This document shows, piece after piece, positions 17,339 to 25,076 of a stretch of DNA of 28,813 nucleotides (within the stretch, counting starts at the first letter, position 1; each line of letters starts with the position of its first letter). A program made the position numbers and the translations under genes. The DNA is from Thermoleophilia bacterium (GTDB lineage: Bacteria > Actinomycetota > Thermoleophilia > Gaiellales > Gaiellaceae): the NCBI GenBank assembly GCA_013362295.1, contig JABFWJ010000482.1, positions 1-28,813 on the forward strand, read 5' to 3'. Under the pieces are notes generated by a model. That model made no database searches and was not told the DNA's origin. It saw only the letters and a program-made list of their open reading frames with translations.

Positions 17339-18343
17339 TCAGGGGTTCGCTCGAGCGCGGCCGAATTCGTCGGCGGCGCTCCCGTGGAGCTCCCCGAGCT
17401 GGTTCGGGGTGGGGCACCACTTCGACTCGAAGCCGGTCGTGTCCCAGCCGGCGAGGCGGGCGCCGGCCTCGTAGGCGCTCTGGCAGAACGCGAGCAGCGT
17501 CGTCCTCGGGTGGCGCGCGCTGCGCACGGCCTCGTAGGGGAGGACCGCCAGGGAGCCTGGGCCGAACTCGATCCAGGCGCCCACTGACAGCGGCTGCTCG
17601 CGCAGGCCAGCGGGCTCCGGGGCGGTGTAGGAGTAGTAGGCCGCGTCCCCGACGTTGTCGTCGCCGGCCCAGAACCCGAACGAGATCACCTCCTGCGAGT
17701 AGGCCTCCTGCGTGACGGCATCGGCGTCGATCGGCGCTGCCGCTCGGCCGGAGAACCTGGTCACCGCGAGATCGAGGCTGTGCCAGAACAGATGCACCGG
17801 GCTCGTCTTGCCGCTGAACCAGCCGCTGAACTCCTCGAAGACCGAGTCCGACCAGTCGAGGATCCGGCCGAAGCGCTCGATCGCGCCGCGATCCCAGGAC
17901 GCGTGCTCGACGTCCAGGGGAAACGGCGTCGTCATCGGGACGCCGAAGGGCTGCTCCCTGATCTCGACGTCGACGCCGAGGTCGGCGAGCAGCGCGTGGA
18001 TTCGGGCGTCGAAATCGGCGACCGACAATCCGGCGAGCTCGAACGACGCGCTGCGTCCGTCGGCGGTGCGGACGATCGTCGAGTGATCGACGAAATCGAG
18101 CGTGATCTCGAACGTCGTCCCGCGGTGGTGCAGGCGCCGCGTCGTCAGACCACGAACGTCGACGTACAGCGGCACGTTCCACCAGTGGTTGCGTGGCGGG
18201 GTGGTCGCCATCCGGATCTTGCCGAGGATCTGGGCATAGAGATGCAGCGTGTCCTTCGTCGCGCGCCAGTCGCGCAGGCGCAATTCCGGCAGCGCGTTCA
18301 TCCGGTCAAGCGGGTCCACGGTCGACTCGGGCTGCTCCGGCAT
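17339..18343 (-). CDS. DUF5996 family protein
   Basis: A 334-residue soluble protein of the DUF5996 family, recognised from LRLRDWRATKDTLHLYAQILGKIRMA, TPPRNHWWNVPLYVDVRGL, SPVHLFWHSLDLAVTRFSGR and EAYSQEVISFGFWAGDD, each split here by other residues. No membrane helix or signal peptide is present. I know of no assigned biochemical function. The conserved His, Trp and Asp clusters could form a binding or catalytic pocket. ATG 18343 is used because family similarity begins just after it; the frame is open to a GTG at 18385, and neither has a strong ribosome site. It points away from the UspA gene that starts at 18454, across a 110-base gap in which I see no clear promoter. Confidence 0.82.
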   Translation of the reverse strand: MPEQPESTVDPLDRMNALPELRLRDWRATKDTLHLYAQILGKIRMATTPPRNHWWNVPLYVDVRGLTTRRLHHRGTTFEITLDFVDHSTIVRTADGRSASFELAGLSVADFDARIHALLADLGVDVEIREQPFGVPMTTPFPLDVEHASWDRGAIERFGRILDWSDSVFEEFSGWFSGKTSPVHLFWHSLDLAVTRFSGRAAAPIDADAVTQEAYSQEVISFGFWAGDDNVGDAAYYSYTAPEPAGLREQPLSVGAWIEFGPGSLAVLPYEAVRSARHPRTTLLAFCQSAYEAGARLAGWDTTGFESKWCPTPNQLGELHGSAADEFGRARANP

Positions 18344-18453
18344 GGCATCCCGTTTTATCTCAGATCGGCGAGGCGGCCCGAGCACCGCAGGCCGTCATCG
18401 CGTAGCGTGTCGATTCGGTTTCGGAGGCGACGGGGTCGAAGGAGGCTGGTTCG

Positions 18454-18900
18454 ATGTTCAGGACGATCGTCTGGGCGACGGACGGGTCGGAGGCGGCCGA
18501 CCTGGCGCTTCCCTTCGCGAAAGCGCTGGCCGAGGGAGAGGGCCGGTCGTGGATCGCGGCGCACCGCAAAGAGCGCTTCGTGGGCGGCGGACGGGGCGCG
18601 AGCTATCCGGTCCTCGCCGACGAGGACGAGCTCGAGGCGAAGATTCAGGCCCAGGTGGAGGAGGTTCGCAAGGAGGGCTTCGACGCGGAGTTCCGGCTGA
18701 TCAGCGGCGCCGCCGGGAACGTGGCGCACATGATCGCGGACGTTGCCGAAGAGGTCGGCGCGGATGTGATCGTCGTCGGCACACGTGGGCACTCGACGGT
18801 GGTCGGGCTGCTGCTCGGGAGCGTCACGCAGCGGCTCCTGCACGTGGCCCCGTGTCCCGTCCTCGCAGTGCCGGCGGGGGACGCCGGGACCGAGAGCTGA
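18454..18900 (+). CDS. Universal stress protein, UspA family
   Basis: A 148-residue single-domain Usp protein. It opens with FRTIVWATDGSEAAD, the first strand and ATP-contact aspartate, and ends with the nucleotide motif G109-xx-G112-x9-G122-S123 followed by LLHVAPCPVLAVP. The presence of this motif puts it in the ATP-binding subgroup. Such proteins help survival under starvation or redox stress, and some bind partner proteins. GGAGG lies 9-10 nt before ATG 18454, which is a good start. It is alone on its strand: its stop is only 12 nt from the convergent kinase stop. A residue stretch at 28-52 replaces the usual second strand with a basic, glycine-rich loop. Confidence 0.92.
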   Translation: MFRTIVWATDGSEAADLALPFAKALAEGEGRSWIAAHRKERFVGGGRGASYPVLADEDELEAKIQAQVEEVRKEGFDAEFRLISGAAGNVAHMIADVAEEVGADVIVVGTRGHSTVVGLLLGSVTQRLLHVAPCPVLAVPAGDAGTES

Positions 18901-18912
18901 CCCGCAGGGGTT

Positions 18913-19725
18913 CTACGCAAGCGGCTCGAGCACGGCGGCGAGCTCGGCCACGGACGGGCGGTCGCGCGGAGCGGGCTCCAGGCAGGCGTCGATCGCCACG
19001 GCCAGCTCCCGCGGCAGCCGTCTGTGCGCCGCGGCCGGTTGCGCCCGCTGGATCAGCTGCGGGTACCTCACCCGTGGCCGGCTCGGGAACGGGCGGCTGC
19101 CCGCTGCGGACTCGTACAGCGTCGCGCCGATCCCCCAGACGTCGGTGGCCTCGGTCAGCGTCCGGCCGAGCGCCTGCTCGGGCGCCATGTACTGACGCGT
19201 CCCCGCGCCCTTGCGGCCGCGGCCCGGCCGTCGGACGAGGCTCAGGTCGATCACCTTGACGCGCCCGCCCTCCGCGACGATGTTGGCCGGTTTGAGGTCG
19301 AGGTGGAGCAGGCGGTGACGGTGCAGATACGCGGTCGCCGAACACAGTTGCAGGCCCAGGACGGCGAGCTCCTGGACGGGGAAGCGCTGCTGTACGAGTT
19401 CGACTTCGAGCACGTGCGCGAGTGTCGCGCCGCTCAGCGTCTCGAGGATCAACACCGGCTGCGGCCGGCTGAGCGTCTCGTAGGCGCGGACGATGTGCGG
19501 GTGTGTCAACTGCTGGAGCAGGCGACCCTCGCGGAAGAGCCGCCGGCGCGGTCTGACGTCCTTCACCCGGTCCGGCCGGAGGAGCTTGGCGATGCAGAGG
19601 CAATCGCGCTCCTGGCTCCAGACCTCGTACACGTCGAGTGCGTCGCCGCGGTGCAGGTGGCCGGCGACCGAGTAGCCGGGAGCGATTGCCGCGCCCGCCT
19701 GGAGGGGCGGGGGAACGCGGCTCAC
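18913..19725 (-). CDS. Soluble Hanks-type Ser/Thr protein kinase
   Basis: A 270-residue kinase with no transmembrane segment or sensor domain. Landmarks are the ATP-binding Lys K47 (CIAKLLRP), the paired Glu E66 (REGRLL), the catalytic loop HLDLKPANI (141-149), the magnesium-binding D160 in DLS where most kinases have DFG, and MAPEQ (180-184). The nucleotide Gly loop is poor (GHLHRGDALDVYEV). All catalytic residues are there, so it should be active. Its ATG overlaps the stop of the upstream ABC exporter by 4 nt, so the two are translated together. It may phosphorylate the exporter or a protein handled with it. The HLD in place of HRD and DLS in place of DFG are mild departures I have seen in actinobacterial kinases from memory. 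Confidence 0.88.
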   Translation of the reverse strand: MSRVPPPLQAGAAIAPGYSVAGHLHRGDALDVYEVWSQERDCLCIAKLLRPDRVKDVRPRRRLFREGRLLQQLTHPHIVRAYETLSRPQPVLILETLSGATLAHVLEVELVQQRFPVQELAVLGLQLCSATAYLHRHRLLHLDLKPANIVAEGGRVKVIDLSLVRRPGRGRKGAGTRQYMAPEQALGRTLTEATDVWGIGATLYESAAGSRPFPSRPRVRYPQLIQRAQPAAAHRRLPRELAVAIDACLEPAPRDRPSVAELAAVLEPLA

Positions 19726-21581
19726 GGCTCGACGGCGCGCAGGGGCTGCCGCGGCTCGGCCGCTGCTTCGCCGCGGTGCGCGCGGTAGAGCCGTGCGTAC
19801 GCGCCGTCGTGCGCGAGCAGGGACTCGTGCGTCCCGTGCTCGACGACGCGCCCCTCGTCGAGCACGACGATCGAGTCTGCGTCGCGCACGGTCAGCAGGT
19901 TGTGCGAGATGACGATCGTCGTCCGGCCGGTGATCAGGCGCCGCATCGGCTCGAGCACACGCTGAGCCGCTTCGCTGTCGAGCCCGGTCGTCGGCTCGTC
20001 GAGGATCAGGATCGGCGCGTCGCGGATCATCGCGCGCGCGATCGCCAGCAATTGGCGCTGTCCACCGGAGAGGCGGCGGCCCTTCTGCCCGATGATCGTG
20101 TCGTAGCCGTCGGGCAACGCAGTGATGAACTCGTGCGCAGCGGCAGCCTTCGCGGCCGCGACGATCTCGAGCTCCGACGCACCCGCCTTGCCGTATGCGA
20201 TGTTCTCGCGGACGGTTCCGTCGAAGGCGAGCGTCTCCTGCAGCAGCACCGCGAACTGGTCGCGAAGCGACTCCAGGCGCACCGAGCGGAGATCGTGACC
20301 GTCCAGGAGGATGCTCCCCTCGCGGGGGTCGTAGAAGCGCAGGAGCAGCTTGGCGACGGTGGACTTACCGGCACCCGTTCGGCCGACGAGCGCGAGCGTC
20401 TCGCCCGGCGCGAGCGCCAGCGAGATTCCGCTGAGCGCCGCGCGTCCGGTACCGGGATAGCCGAAGGAGACATCCTCGAAGCGAACCTCGCCGCGAACGC
20501 GGCCCAACGGCCGCGCGTTTGGTTCTTCCCGCACCGCCGGGCCCTCGTCGAACAGCTCGATGATCCGCTCCGCGCTCGCCGAGGCGGCGTAGACGGTGTT
20601 GGTCAGTCGCGCGAGTGACTTGATCGGGCTGTACAGCTGACTGAGATACGCGACGAAGGCGAGCAATCCGCCCAGCGAGATCTGCCCGCGTGCAAGCTGC
20701 CAAGTGCCGAAGCCGAGCACGACGAGGCCGCCCGCCGTCTCGATCAGGTCGACGGCGGGGGAGAAGATCGCGCGCAGCCGCGTCGCCGTCATCGCGGCCC
20801 GGAAACTGCCGACGCCCTCGCGATGGAACCGTTCGGCCTCGGTATCCATGCGGTTGTAGGCCTGAACGAGGACCGCGTTCGCCAGGGCTTCCTCCGCGAC
20901 CGCGCTGATCGAGCCGCTGCGCCGGCGCTGCTCGCGCGATGCCTGCTTGATCCGCCGTGAGAACGAGCGCGCCGTTCCCCAGAAGAGCGGGATCACGAAC
21001 AACGACACGAGCGCGAGCTTCCAGCTGAGGTAGAAGAGCGCCGCGCTGAAGAACGCAATCCGGAGCACATACGAGAGGACATCGGCGACGCCGGAGAGCA
21101 CGAAGTTCTCGATCGAAGCGACATCGCTCGTCAGCCGGGAGATCAGGTCGCCGAGCTTCCGGCGCTCGAAGAAATCGAGCGACAACCTCTGGATGTGTCT
21201 GAAGAAGCTCGTCCGCAACGAGAGCAGGAAGCGTTCACCGACGAACGTCGAGAAATAGTCGTCGAGGAACGACACGACGCTCGACGCGAGCGTCAGGGCG
21301 ACGTACGCGGCGGCGATCCAGGGGAACGCACCGAAGTCGCGCGGAACGAGCACGTCGTCGACGAGGCGCTTGAACAGCCAGATCGTCGCCGCCTGGAGCG
21401 CGGGGCCGACCGCCACGAAGACGAGCGTGACGGCGAGCCACGAGCGGTAGGGACGAGCGTAGGGCCAGAAGCGGCGGAAGATCTCGCGGGTCGGAACGGT
21501 CGGCGTCGAGGCAACGGCGGCCTGGCCCTCGACGGTCGGGAGCGCGAGACGGCGAAGGCAGCTGCGGAGCGAAGCGCGCAT
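19722..21581 (-). CDS. ABC exporter half-transporter (membrane plus ATPase domain)
   Basis: A 619-residue MsbA/Sav1866-type half-transporter that should work as a homodimer. Residues about 35-335 hold six membrane helices with the intracellular segment LDFFERRKLGDLISRLTSDV. The ATPase follows: Walker A GRTGAGKST (400-408), Q-loop LLQET (446-450), signature LSGGQ (504-508), Walker B ILILDEP (524-530) and the H-loop in VISHNLLT. All motifs are intact. It exports lipids, peptides or drugs; the substrate cannot be inferred. Its stop overlaps the kinase start. The start ATG 21581 has GGGGAG 10 nt upstream, which is a little long. The first ~25 residues precede the fold and are basic, and the true start might be internal. 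Confidence 0.93.
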   Translation of the reverse strand: MRASLRSCLRRLALPTVEGQAAVASTPTVPTREIFRRFWPYARPYRSWLAVTLVFVAVGPALQAATIWLFKRLVDDVLVPRDFGAFPWIAAAYVALTLASSVVSFLDDYFSTFVGERFLLSLRTSFFRHIQRLSLDFFERRKLGDLISRLTSDVASIENFVLSGVADVLSYVLRIAFFSAALFYLSWKLALVSLFVIPLFWGTARSFSRRIKQASREQRRRSGSISAVAEEALANAVLVQAYNRMDTEAERFHREGVGSFRAAMTATRLRAIFSPAVDLIETAGGLVVLGFGTWQLARGQISLGGLLAFVAYLSQLYSPIKSLARLTNTVYAASASAERIIELFDEGPAVREEPNARPLGRVRGEVRFEDVSFGYPGTGRAALSGISLALAPGETLALVGRTGAGKSTVAKLLLRFYDPREGSILLDGHDLRSVRLESLRDQFAVLLQETLAFDGTVRENIAYGKAGASELEIVAAAKAAAAHEFITALPDGYDTIIGQKGRRLSGGQRQLLAIARAMIRDAPILILDEPTTGLDSEAAQRVLEPMRRLITGRTTIVISHNLLTVRDADSIVVLDEGRVVEHGTHESLLAHDGAYARLYRAHRGEAAAEPRQPLRAVEP

Positions 21582-21612
21582 CTACTCGGTTCTCCCCGGG
21601 AGCGAGAATGAT

Positions 21613-21639
21613 GAAAGCCCCGCCTGAGACGGGGCTTTC
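21613..21639 (-). terminator. Intrinsic terminator of the Arg-rich micro-gene
   Basis: GAAAGCCCCG (21613-21622) and CGGGGCTTTC (21630-21639) form a perfect 10-bp stem with a seven-base loop. It lies 28 nt beyond the stop of the 49-residue gene on the - strand. TTTC and ATCATT follow on that strand. It also separates that gene from the exporter-kinase unit downstream. Confidence 0.8.
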
Positions 21640-21667
21640 GTCGGTCGTTCAGAATCTGTGGCCTGCG

Positions 21668-21817
21668 TCAGTGGCCGGTACCCGTCGCCGAGTTGCTCAC
21701 GGACGTGGTCGTGGCCTTGCTGACGCTCGTGTTGGCCTGAGCGGTCGGCTGCGCCGCTGCGGCGATCTTCTCGATCCGCTGACGCCTGCCGCGCCGTCTG
21801 CGTCTGCCGTGACTCAT
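21668..21817 (-). CDS. 49-residue Arg-rich small protein
   Basis: A short gene from ATG 21817 to TGA 21670-21668. The product starts MSHGRRRRRGRRQRIEKI, a strongly basic block, then alanines and a Thr/Ser-rich tail ending GTGH. It contains no cysteine and no hydrophobic helix. GAGGGGG precedes the ATG by about 8 nt, and a perfect intrinsic terminator follows, so this looks like a self-contained transcription unit. I do not recognise the family. The basic head would suit nucleic-acid or membrane-surface binding, but no function can be assigned. A non-coding small RNA with this boundary is the main alternative, since the reading frame is short. Confidence 0.6.
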   Translation of the reverse strand: MSHGRRRRRGRRQRIEKIAAAAQPTAQANTSVSKATTTSVSNSATGTGH

Positions 21818-22041
21818 TGATGAATCCCCCTCAATTTGCTTTCGCTTGTTCCTACGGGTGTTGTTCCCGTTCGGAGTGATTTCGAGCGCGATATTTACAA
21901 GGCCTTAAACAGCGCTTTTCAGCCCGCCACGAGCGATGAGAATTCGGCGAGATTTCCGACGATTCTCACGGCGGTGCGCAACCGATGCGGCGTCCCGTTT
22001 CGTGTGCGCCTCTCCCCGGGGAGGATTCGAGCACCAGCACG
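21818..22041. other. Low-GC intergenic stretch before the phosphoribosyltransferase
   Basis: About 220 bases of noticeably lower G+C than the surroundings, with runs such as ATATTTACAA (21891-21900). It must hold the promoter of the Arg-rich micro-gene (- strand) and of the phosphoribosyltransferase (+ strand). No hairpin, tRNA or second gene is evident. On the - strand TAAATA near 21893-21898 is a possible -10 box. Nothing further can be supported. Confidence 0.4.
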
Positions 22042-22731
22042 GTGGCGCACAGGCATGCATCGACTCGACGGACGCGGTTCCGGAATCGGGCCGAAGCCGG
22101 CCGTTTCCTGGCGCATGAGCTGGAGCGCTATGCCGGCCGGGACGATCTCGTCGTGCTCGCCCTCCCGCGAGGCGGCGTACCGGTCGGCTCTGCACTGGCG
22201 CAGGCGCTCCGTGCTCCGCTCGATCTGTTCGTGGTGCGAAAGCTCGGCGTGCCGGGGCACGAGGAGCTGGCGATGGGCGCGATTGCACACGGCGGGCTGG
22301 TCATCCTCGACCAGGACCTCGTTCGGCAACTCGGGATCCCCGAGGCGGCGATCCGGCGCGTGATCGCGCGCGAGCAGCGCGAGCTCGAGCGGCGCGAGGC
22401 GGCGTATCGCGGCGACCGCGAGCCGCCGAGCCTCGAGGGGAAGACGGTGATCCTCGTCGACGACGGTCTCGCGACGGGCGCGACGATGCGGGCCGCGGCG
22501 CTCGCGGTTCGCGAGCAGAACCCCGCGCGCGTGATCGTCGCCGTTCCCGTCGCGTCACCACAGACGTGTGAGGCGTTTCGCGGCGACGTCGACGAGATCG
22601 TGTGCGCGCTCACGCCCGAGCCCTTCTACGCGGTGGGGGTCTGGTACGACGACTTCTCGCAGACGACTGACGAGGAGGTGCGCGAGCTGCTGGCCGGTAC
22701 CGCCGGGGCGGCGAAGGAGCCGTCGCGATGA
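22042..22731 (+). CDS. Phosphoribosyltransferase family protein
   Basis: A 229-residue type I phosphoribosyltransferase of the COG1926 group. The PRPP-binding motif is VILVDDGLATGATM (about 133-146 from the chosen start). Earlier landmarks are FRNRAEAGRFLAHEL, LALPRGGVPVGSALA and FVVRKLGVPGHEELAMGA. The chosen GTG 22042 is the last in-frame start before the conserved FRNRAEAG. ATG 21985 would add 19 residues without family similarity, and neither has a convincing ribosome site, so the start is uncertain. The acceptor substrate is unknown; family members of this type are often next to stress genes. An msrA gene follows 84 nt later on the same strand. Confidence 0.82.
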   Translation: MAHRHASTRRTRFRNRAEAGRFLAHELERYAGRDDLVVLALPRGGVPVGSALAQALRAPLDLFVVRKLGVPGHEELAMGAIAHGGLVILDQDLVRQLGIPEAAIRRVIAREQRELERREAAYRGDREPPSLEGKTVILVDDGLATGATMRAAALAVREQNPARVIVAVPVASPQTCEAFRGDVDEIVCALTPEPFYAVGVWYDDFSQTTDEEVRELLAGTAGAAKEPSR

Positions 22732-22815
22732 GCGAATGCCGGCGCGACGACGCCGAGCCGAAGCCGAGGGCTACAGTGAAGCGCGGTGGCTCGTCGAGCA
22801 AGGAGGTAGCGGCAC

Positions 22816-23337
22816 GTGGACAGTGCAGTCGATAAGGCGATTCTTGCCGGCGGATGTTTCTGGGGAATGCAGGATCTGATCCGGAAACGGCCGGGCGTTC
22901 TCTCGACGAGGGTGGGCTACAGCGGCGGCGACGTCGAGAACGCCACCTACCGCAACCACGGGACGCACGCAGAGGCGATCGAGGTCGTCTTCGACCCCGA
23001 CCAGATCTCGTACCGGGACCTGCTCGAGCTCTTCTTCCAGATCCACGATCCGACGACGTTGAACCGCCAGGGCAACGACGTCGGGACGAGCTATCGCTCC
23101 GCGATCTTCTACCTCGACGACGAGCAGCGCCGCGTGGCCGAGGACACGATCGCCGACGTCGAGGCGTCGGGCCTCTGGCCCGGGAAGGTCGTCACCGAGG
23201 TGACACCGGCCGGGCCGTTCTGGGAAGCCGAGCCCGAGCATCAGGATTATCTCGAGCGGTATCCACACGGGTACACCTGCCACTTTCCACGCCCGAACTG
23301 GGTTCTGCCGCGTCGAACCCAATCGGTCCCCGGCTAG
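22816..23337 (+). CDS. msrA: Peptide methionine (S)-S-oxide reductase
   Basis: MsrA reduces the S form of methionine sulfoxide in proteins, with thioredoxin as the usual reductant. The protein is 173 residues. The active site GCFWG is at 13-17 (C14 attacks the substrate). Further signatures are VGYSGG, NATYRNHGTHAEAIEV and QGNDVGTSYRSAIF. The resolving cysteine is probably C155 in HGYTCHFP. It starts with GTG 22816, after AAGGAGGT at 22800-22807. It sits after a phosphoribosyltransferase on the same strand, and its stop codon lies at the edge of an inverted repeat. The gene fits the stress-protection theme of this half of the window. Confidence 0.96.
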   Translation: MDSAVDKAILAGGCFWGMQDLIRKRPGVLSTRVGYSGGDVENATYRNHGTHAEAIEVVFDPDQISYRDLLELFFQIHDPTTLNRQGNDVGTSYRSAIFYLDDEQRRVAEDTIADVEASGLWPGKVVTEVTPAGPFWEAEPEHQDYLERYPHGYTCHFPRPNWVLPRRTQSVPG

Positions 23338-23390
23338 GAGGGATTGGCGAAATACAGGTTGTGCCGAACGGCATTCCGCCAATCCCTCCT
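23336..23390. terminator. 14-bp inverted repeat between msrA and the GST gene
   Basis: AGGAGGGATTGGCG (23336-23349) and CGCCAATCCCTCCT (23377-23390) are exact complements around a 27-base spacer, which itself contains TGCCG-AA-CGGCA. The left arm overlaps the msrA stop codon, and the right arm ends 3 nt before the convergent stop. It probably acts as a two-way terminator. The long spacer and absence of a T run leave room for another role. Confidence 0.6.
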
Positions 23391-23392
23391 GG

Positions 23393-24046
23393 TCATCCGT
23401 AGATCGAGCGGCCCGCCAGCAGAGAGGCGTTGGGCGGGTACGGAACGAGGTCGTCCACGAAACGGGGCTGCTCGCGGACACGCTCGAGCCAGTCGTGGAA
23501 CCTGTGGTACGCCGACGTGTCGACGCCTGCCTCTTCCGCGAGATGGGCGTAGGCATACACCGCGATATCGGCGATCGAGTAGCGATCTGCTGCGAGGAAG
23601 GAACGAGTCGCCAGATGTCGTTCGAGGATTCGCAGCACTTCGTGCGCGCCGGTTCGCCGTCTCTGGGCCGACTCGCTGTCCGGGGCGAAGCGGCCCGTCA
23701 CGAGCCGGAAGCGCAACCCGCCGATCATCGGCATCACATCGGACTGCTCGTAGATGAGCCAGCGACACACCTCGGCTTGGCCGAAAGGGTCGTCGGGCAA
23801 CAAGGGTGTTCCGGCCGCCAGATACCAGAGGATCGCGTTCGACTCGATCAGAGTCCGGCCGTCGGACAGCTCGAGCACGGGTGTCGAGCGCTGGGGATTG
23901 AGCCGCTCGTACGCGTCGGTGAGGGTGTCGCCGTCGAAGATGTCGATCGCGACTCGTTCGTAGTCACGCTCGAGCTGCTCGAGCAGGAGCCGCACCTTGT
24001 AGCAATTGGCCGATGCGGCGTAGTCGTAGAGGCGGAGGTCGGTCAC
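23393..24046 (-). CDS. Glutathione S-transferase-like protein
   Basis: A 217-residue protein with the GST layout. The N-terminal thioredoxin-like domain runs from 1 to about 80: LRLYDYAASANCYKVRLLLE, then RSTPVLELSDG and the TLIESNAILWYL thiol-binding helix. The all-helical C-terminal domain runs from about 90 to 205. SANCYK has both serine and cysteine near the catalytic position. Most actinobacteria lack glutathione, so the true thiol partner is unclear and could be mycothiol or another thiol; this is inference. GTG 24046 is chosen because AGGAG lies 7 nt before it and the fold begins at once; the open frame goes on to 24088. It is convergent with msrA. Confidence 0.87.
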   Translation of the reverse strand: MTDLRLYDYAASANCYKVRLLLEQLERDYERVAIDIFDGDTLTDAYERLNPQRSTPVLELSDGRTLIESNAILWYLAAGTPLLPDDPFGQAEVCRWLIYEQSDVMPMIGGLRFRLVTGRFAPDSESAQRRRTGAHEVLRILERHLATRSFLAADRYSIADIAVYAYAHLAEEAGVDTSAYHRFHDWLERVREQPRFVDDLVPYPPNASLLAGRSIYG

Positions 24047-24204
24047 GGAGTCACTCCTGTCGGATGCGGACGGATGGGCGACCGGCAATCGGAGTCGCCT
24101 TCCTGAAACGCGGGACCCGCCTGAATTGTGAGGTGGGAACTCGAGCTCGATTGTGCACCTTCGGGCAGCGTCGCTACCCGGAAGCGCATTGACGTGTCGC
24201 GGCG
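24047..24204. other. Divergent intergenic gap, GST / DUF4239
   Basis: 158 bases that must hold promoters for both divergent genes. An imperfect hairpin, CTTC-GGG-AGC against GCT-CCC-GAAG with small bulges, spans 24159-24184 and would lie in the leader of the DUF4239 gene. I see no convincing -10/-35 pair and no small gene. Confidence 0.3.
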
Positions 24205-25020
24205 GTGCGAACGACGATAGACGGCGAGGTGATGCCGCTCGCGATGTCGACCGTTGGGTTCGGCGTGCTCGTCGTAGCCGGGACGATCGGCGTTTCGCTC
24301 GTGGCGATGATGCTCGTCCGCAGGCTGCCGCGGGAGCGACTCGTGAACAGCCAGGACAGCGTCGCCGTGATGTTCTCAGCCGTCGGCGTCCTCTACACCG
24401 TGCTGCTCGCCTTCCTCGTCGTGCTCGTGTGGGAGCAGTTCAACGGCGCGCAGGACAGCACCGAGCAGGAGGCGACGAAGATCAGCAATCTCCTCCGCGA
24501 CGCCAACGCGTTCCCGGGCCCCGTCCGCAACAAGCTCCAAGGGCGGCTCATCACGTACACGAACTCGGTGATCGACGACGAGTGGAAGACGATGGCGCAC
24601 GGCAAATCGAGCCCGGTCACCGGCGCGGCCTACCAGCGCGTCTGGGCCGGCTACTACGACTATCGCCCCGGATCGGGCCAGGAGGGGCGCTTCTACGATG
24701 AGTCGATCGGCAGGCTGAACGATCTCGGGCAGGCCCGTCGGCTCCGGGTGATCAGCAGCGAGTCGTCGATCCCGTCGATCATGTGGTTCATGCTCATCAT
24801 CGGCGGCGTGGTCACGATCGGATACCTCTATCTGTTCGCGATTCCGGACGCGCTGCTGCAAGGCGCGATGATCGGTTCGGTGGCGGGGTTGCTCGCGTTC
24901 ATCCTCTTCTTGATTCTCGCGCTCGACCATCCGTTTGCCGGTGACGTCAAAGTGACTCCCGTCGCGTACCGTGACGTCGTGGCCTTGTTTGACAAGGGTG
25001 GGTACGCGCGACAGCCCTAG
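24205..25020 (+). CDS. DUF4239 (bestrophin-like) membrane protein
   Basis: A 271-residue protein of the DUF4239 family. Two hydrophobic helices lie at about 15-38 and 55-77, and two more at about 190-212 and 218-240. Between them is a soluble middle section with EQEATKISNLLRDANAFP, a hallmark of the family, and GYYDYRPGSGQEGRFYDE. The layout resembles bestrophin-like channels, but transport has not been shown for this group. GTG 24205 begins the longest frame; ATG 24232 and ATG 24244 are also possible, and no ribosome site decides between them. The stop lies in a hairpin shared with the convergent reductase gene. Confidence 0.8.
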   Translation: MRTTIDGEVMPLAMSTVGFGVLVVAGTIGVSLVAMMLVRRLPRERLVNSQDSVAVMFSAVGVLYTVLLAFLVVLVWEQFNGAQDSTEQEATKISNLLRDANAFPGPVRNKLQGRLITYTNSVIDDEWKTMAHGKSSPVTGAAYQRVWAGYYDYRPGSGQEGRFYDESIGRLNDLGQARRLRVISSESSIPSIMWFMLIIGGVVTIGYLYLFAIPDALLQGAMIGSVAGLLAFILFLILALDHPFAGDVKVTPVAYRDVVALFDKGGYARQP

Positions 25021-25040
25021 ACGCTTCGGCCCGAGGCGTC
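25020..25040. terminator. Hairpin after the DUF4239 gene
   Basis: GACGCTTC (25020-25027) pairs with GAGGCGTC (25033-25040) with one G-T wobble around a five-base loop. It overlaps the last base of the DUF4239 stop and sits in the 56-base gap before the convergent reductase stop. No T run follows, so terminator function is only probable. Confidence 0.45.
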
Positions 25041-25076
25041 GTCGTCGCGCCTCACGGATCCGCTTCGGGGCGATCG

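Noticed and set aside
18913..19725. The Ser/Thr kinase as a pseudokinase because DFG reads DLS
   Set aside because: The magnesium-binding Asp, the ATP Lys and the catalytic-loop Asp and Asn are all present.
22728..22835. 35-codon frame overlapping the phosphoribosyltransferase stop (ATGA) and the msrA start
   Set aside because: Composition is random-looking and it runs over the msrA ribosome site and start; no supporting feature beyond the overlap.
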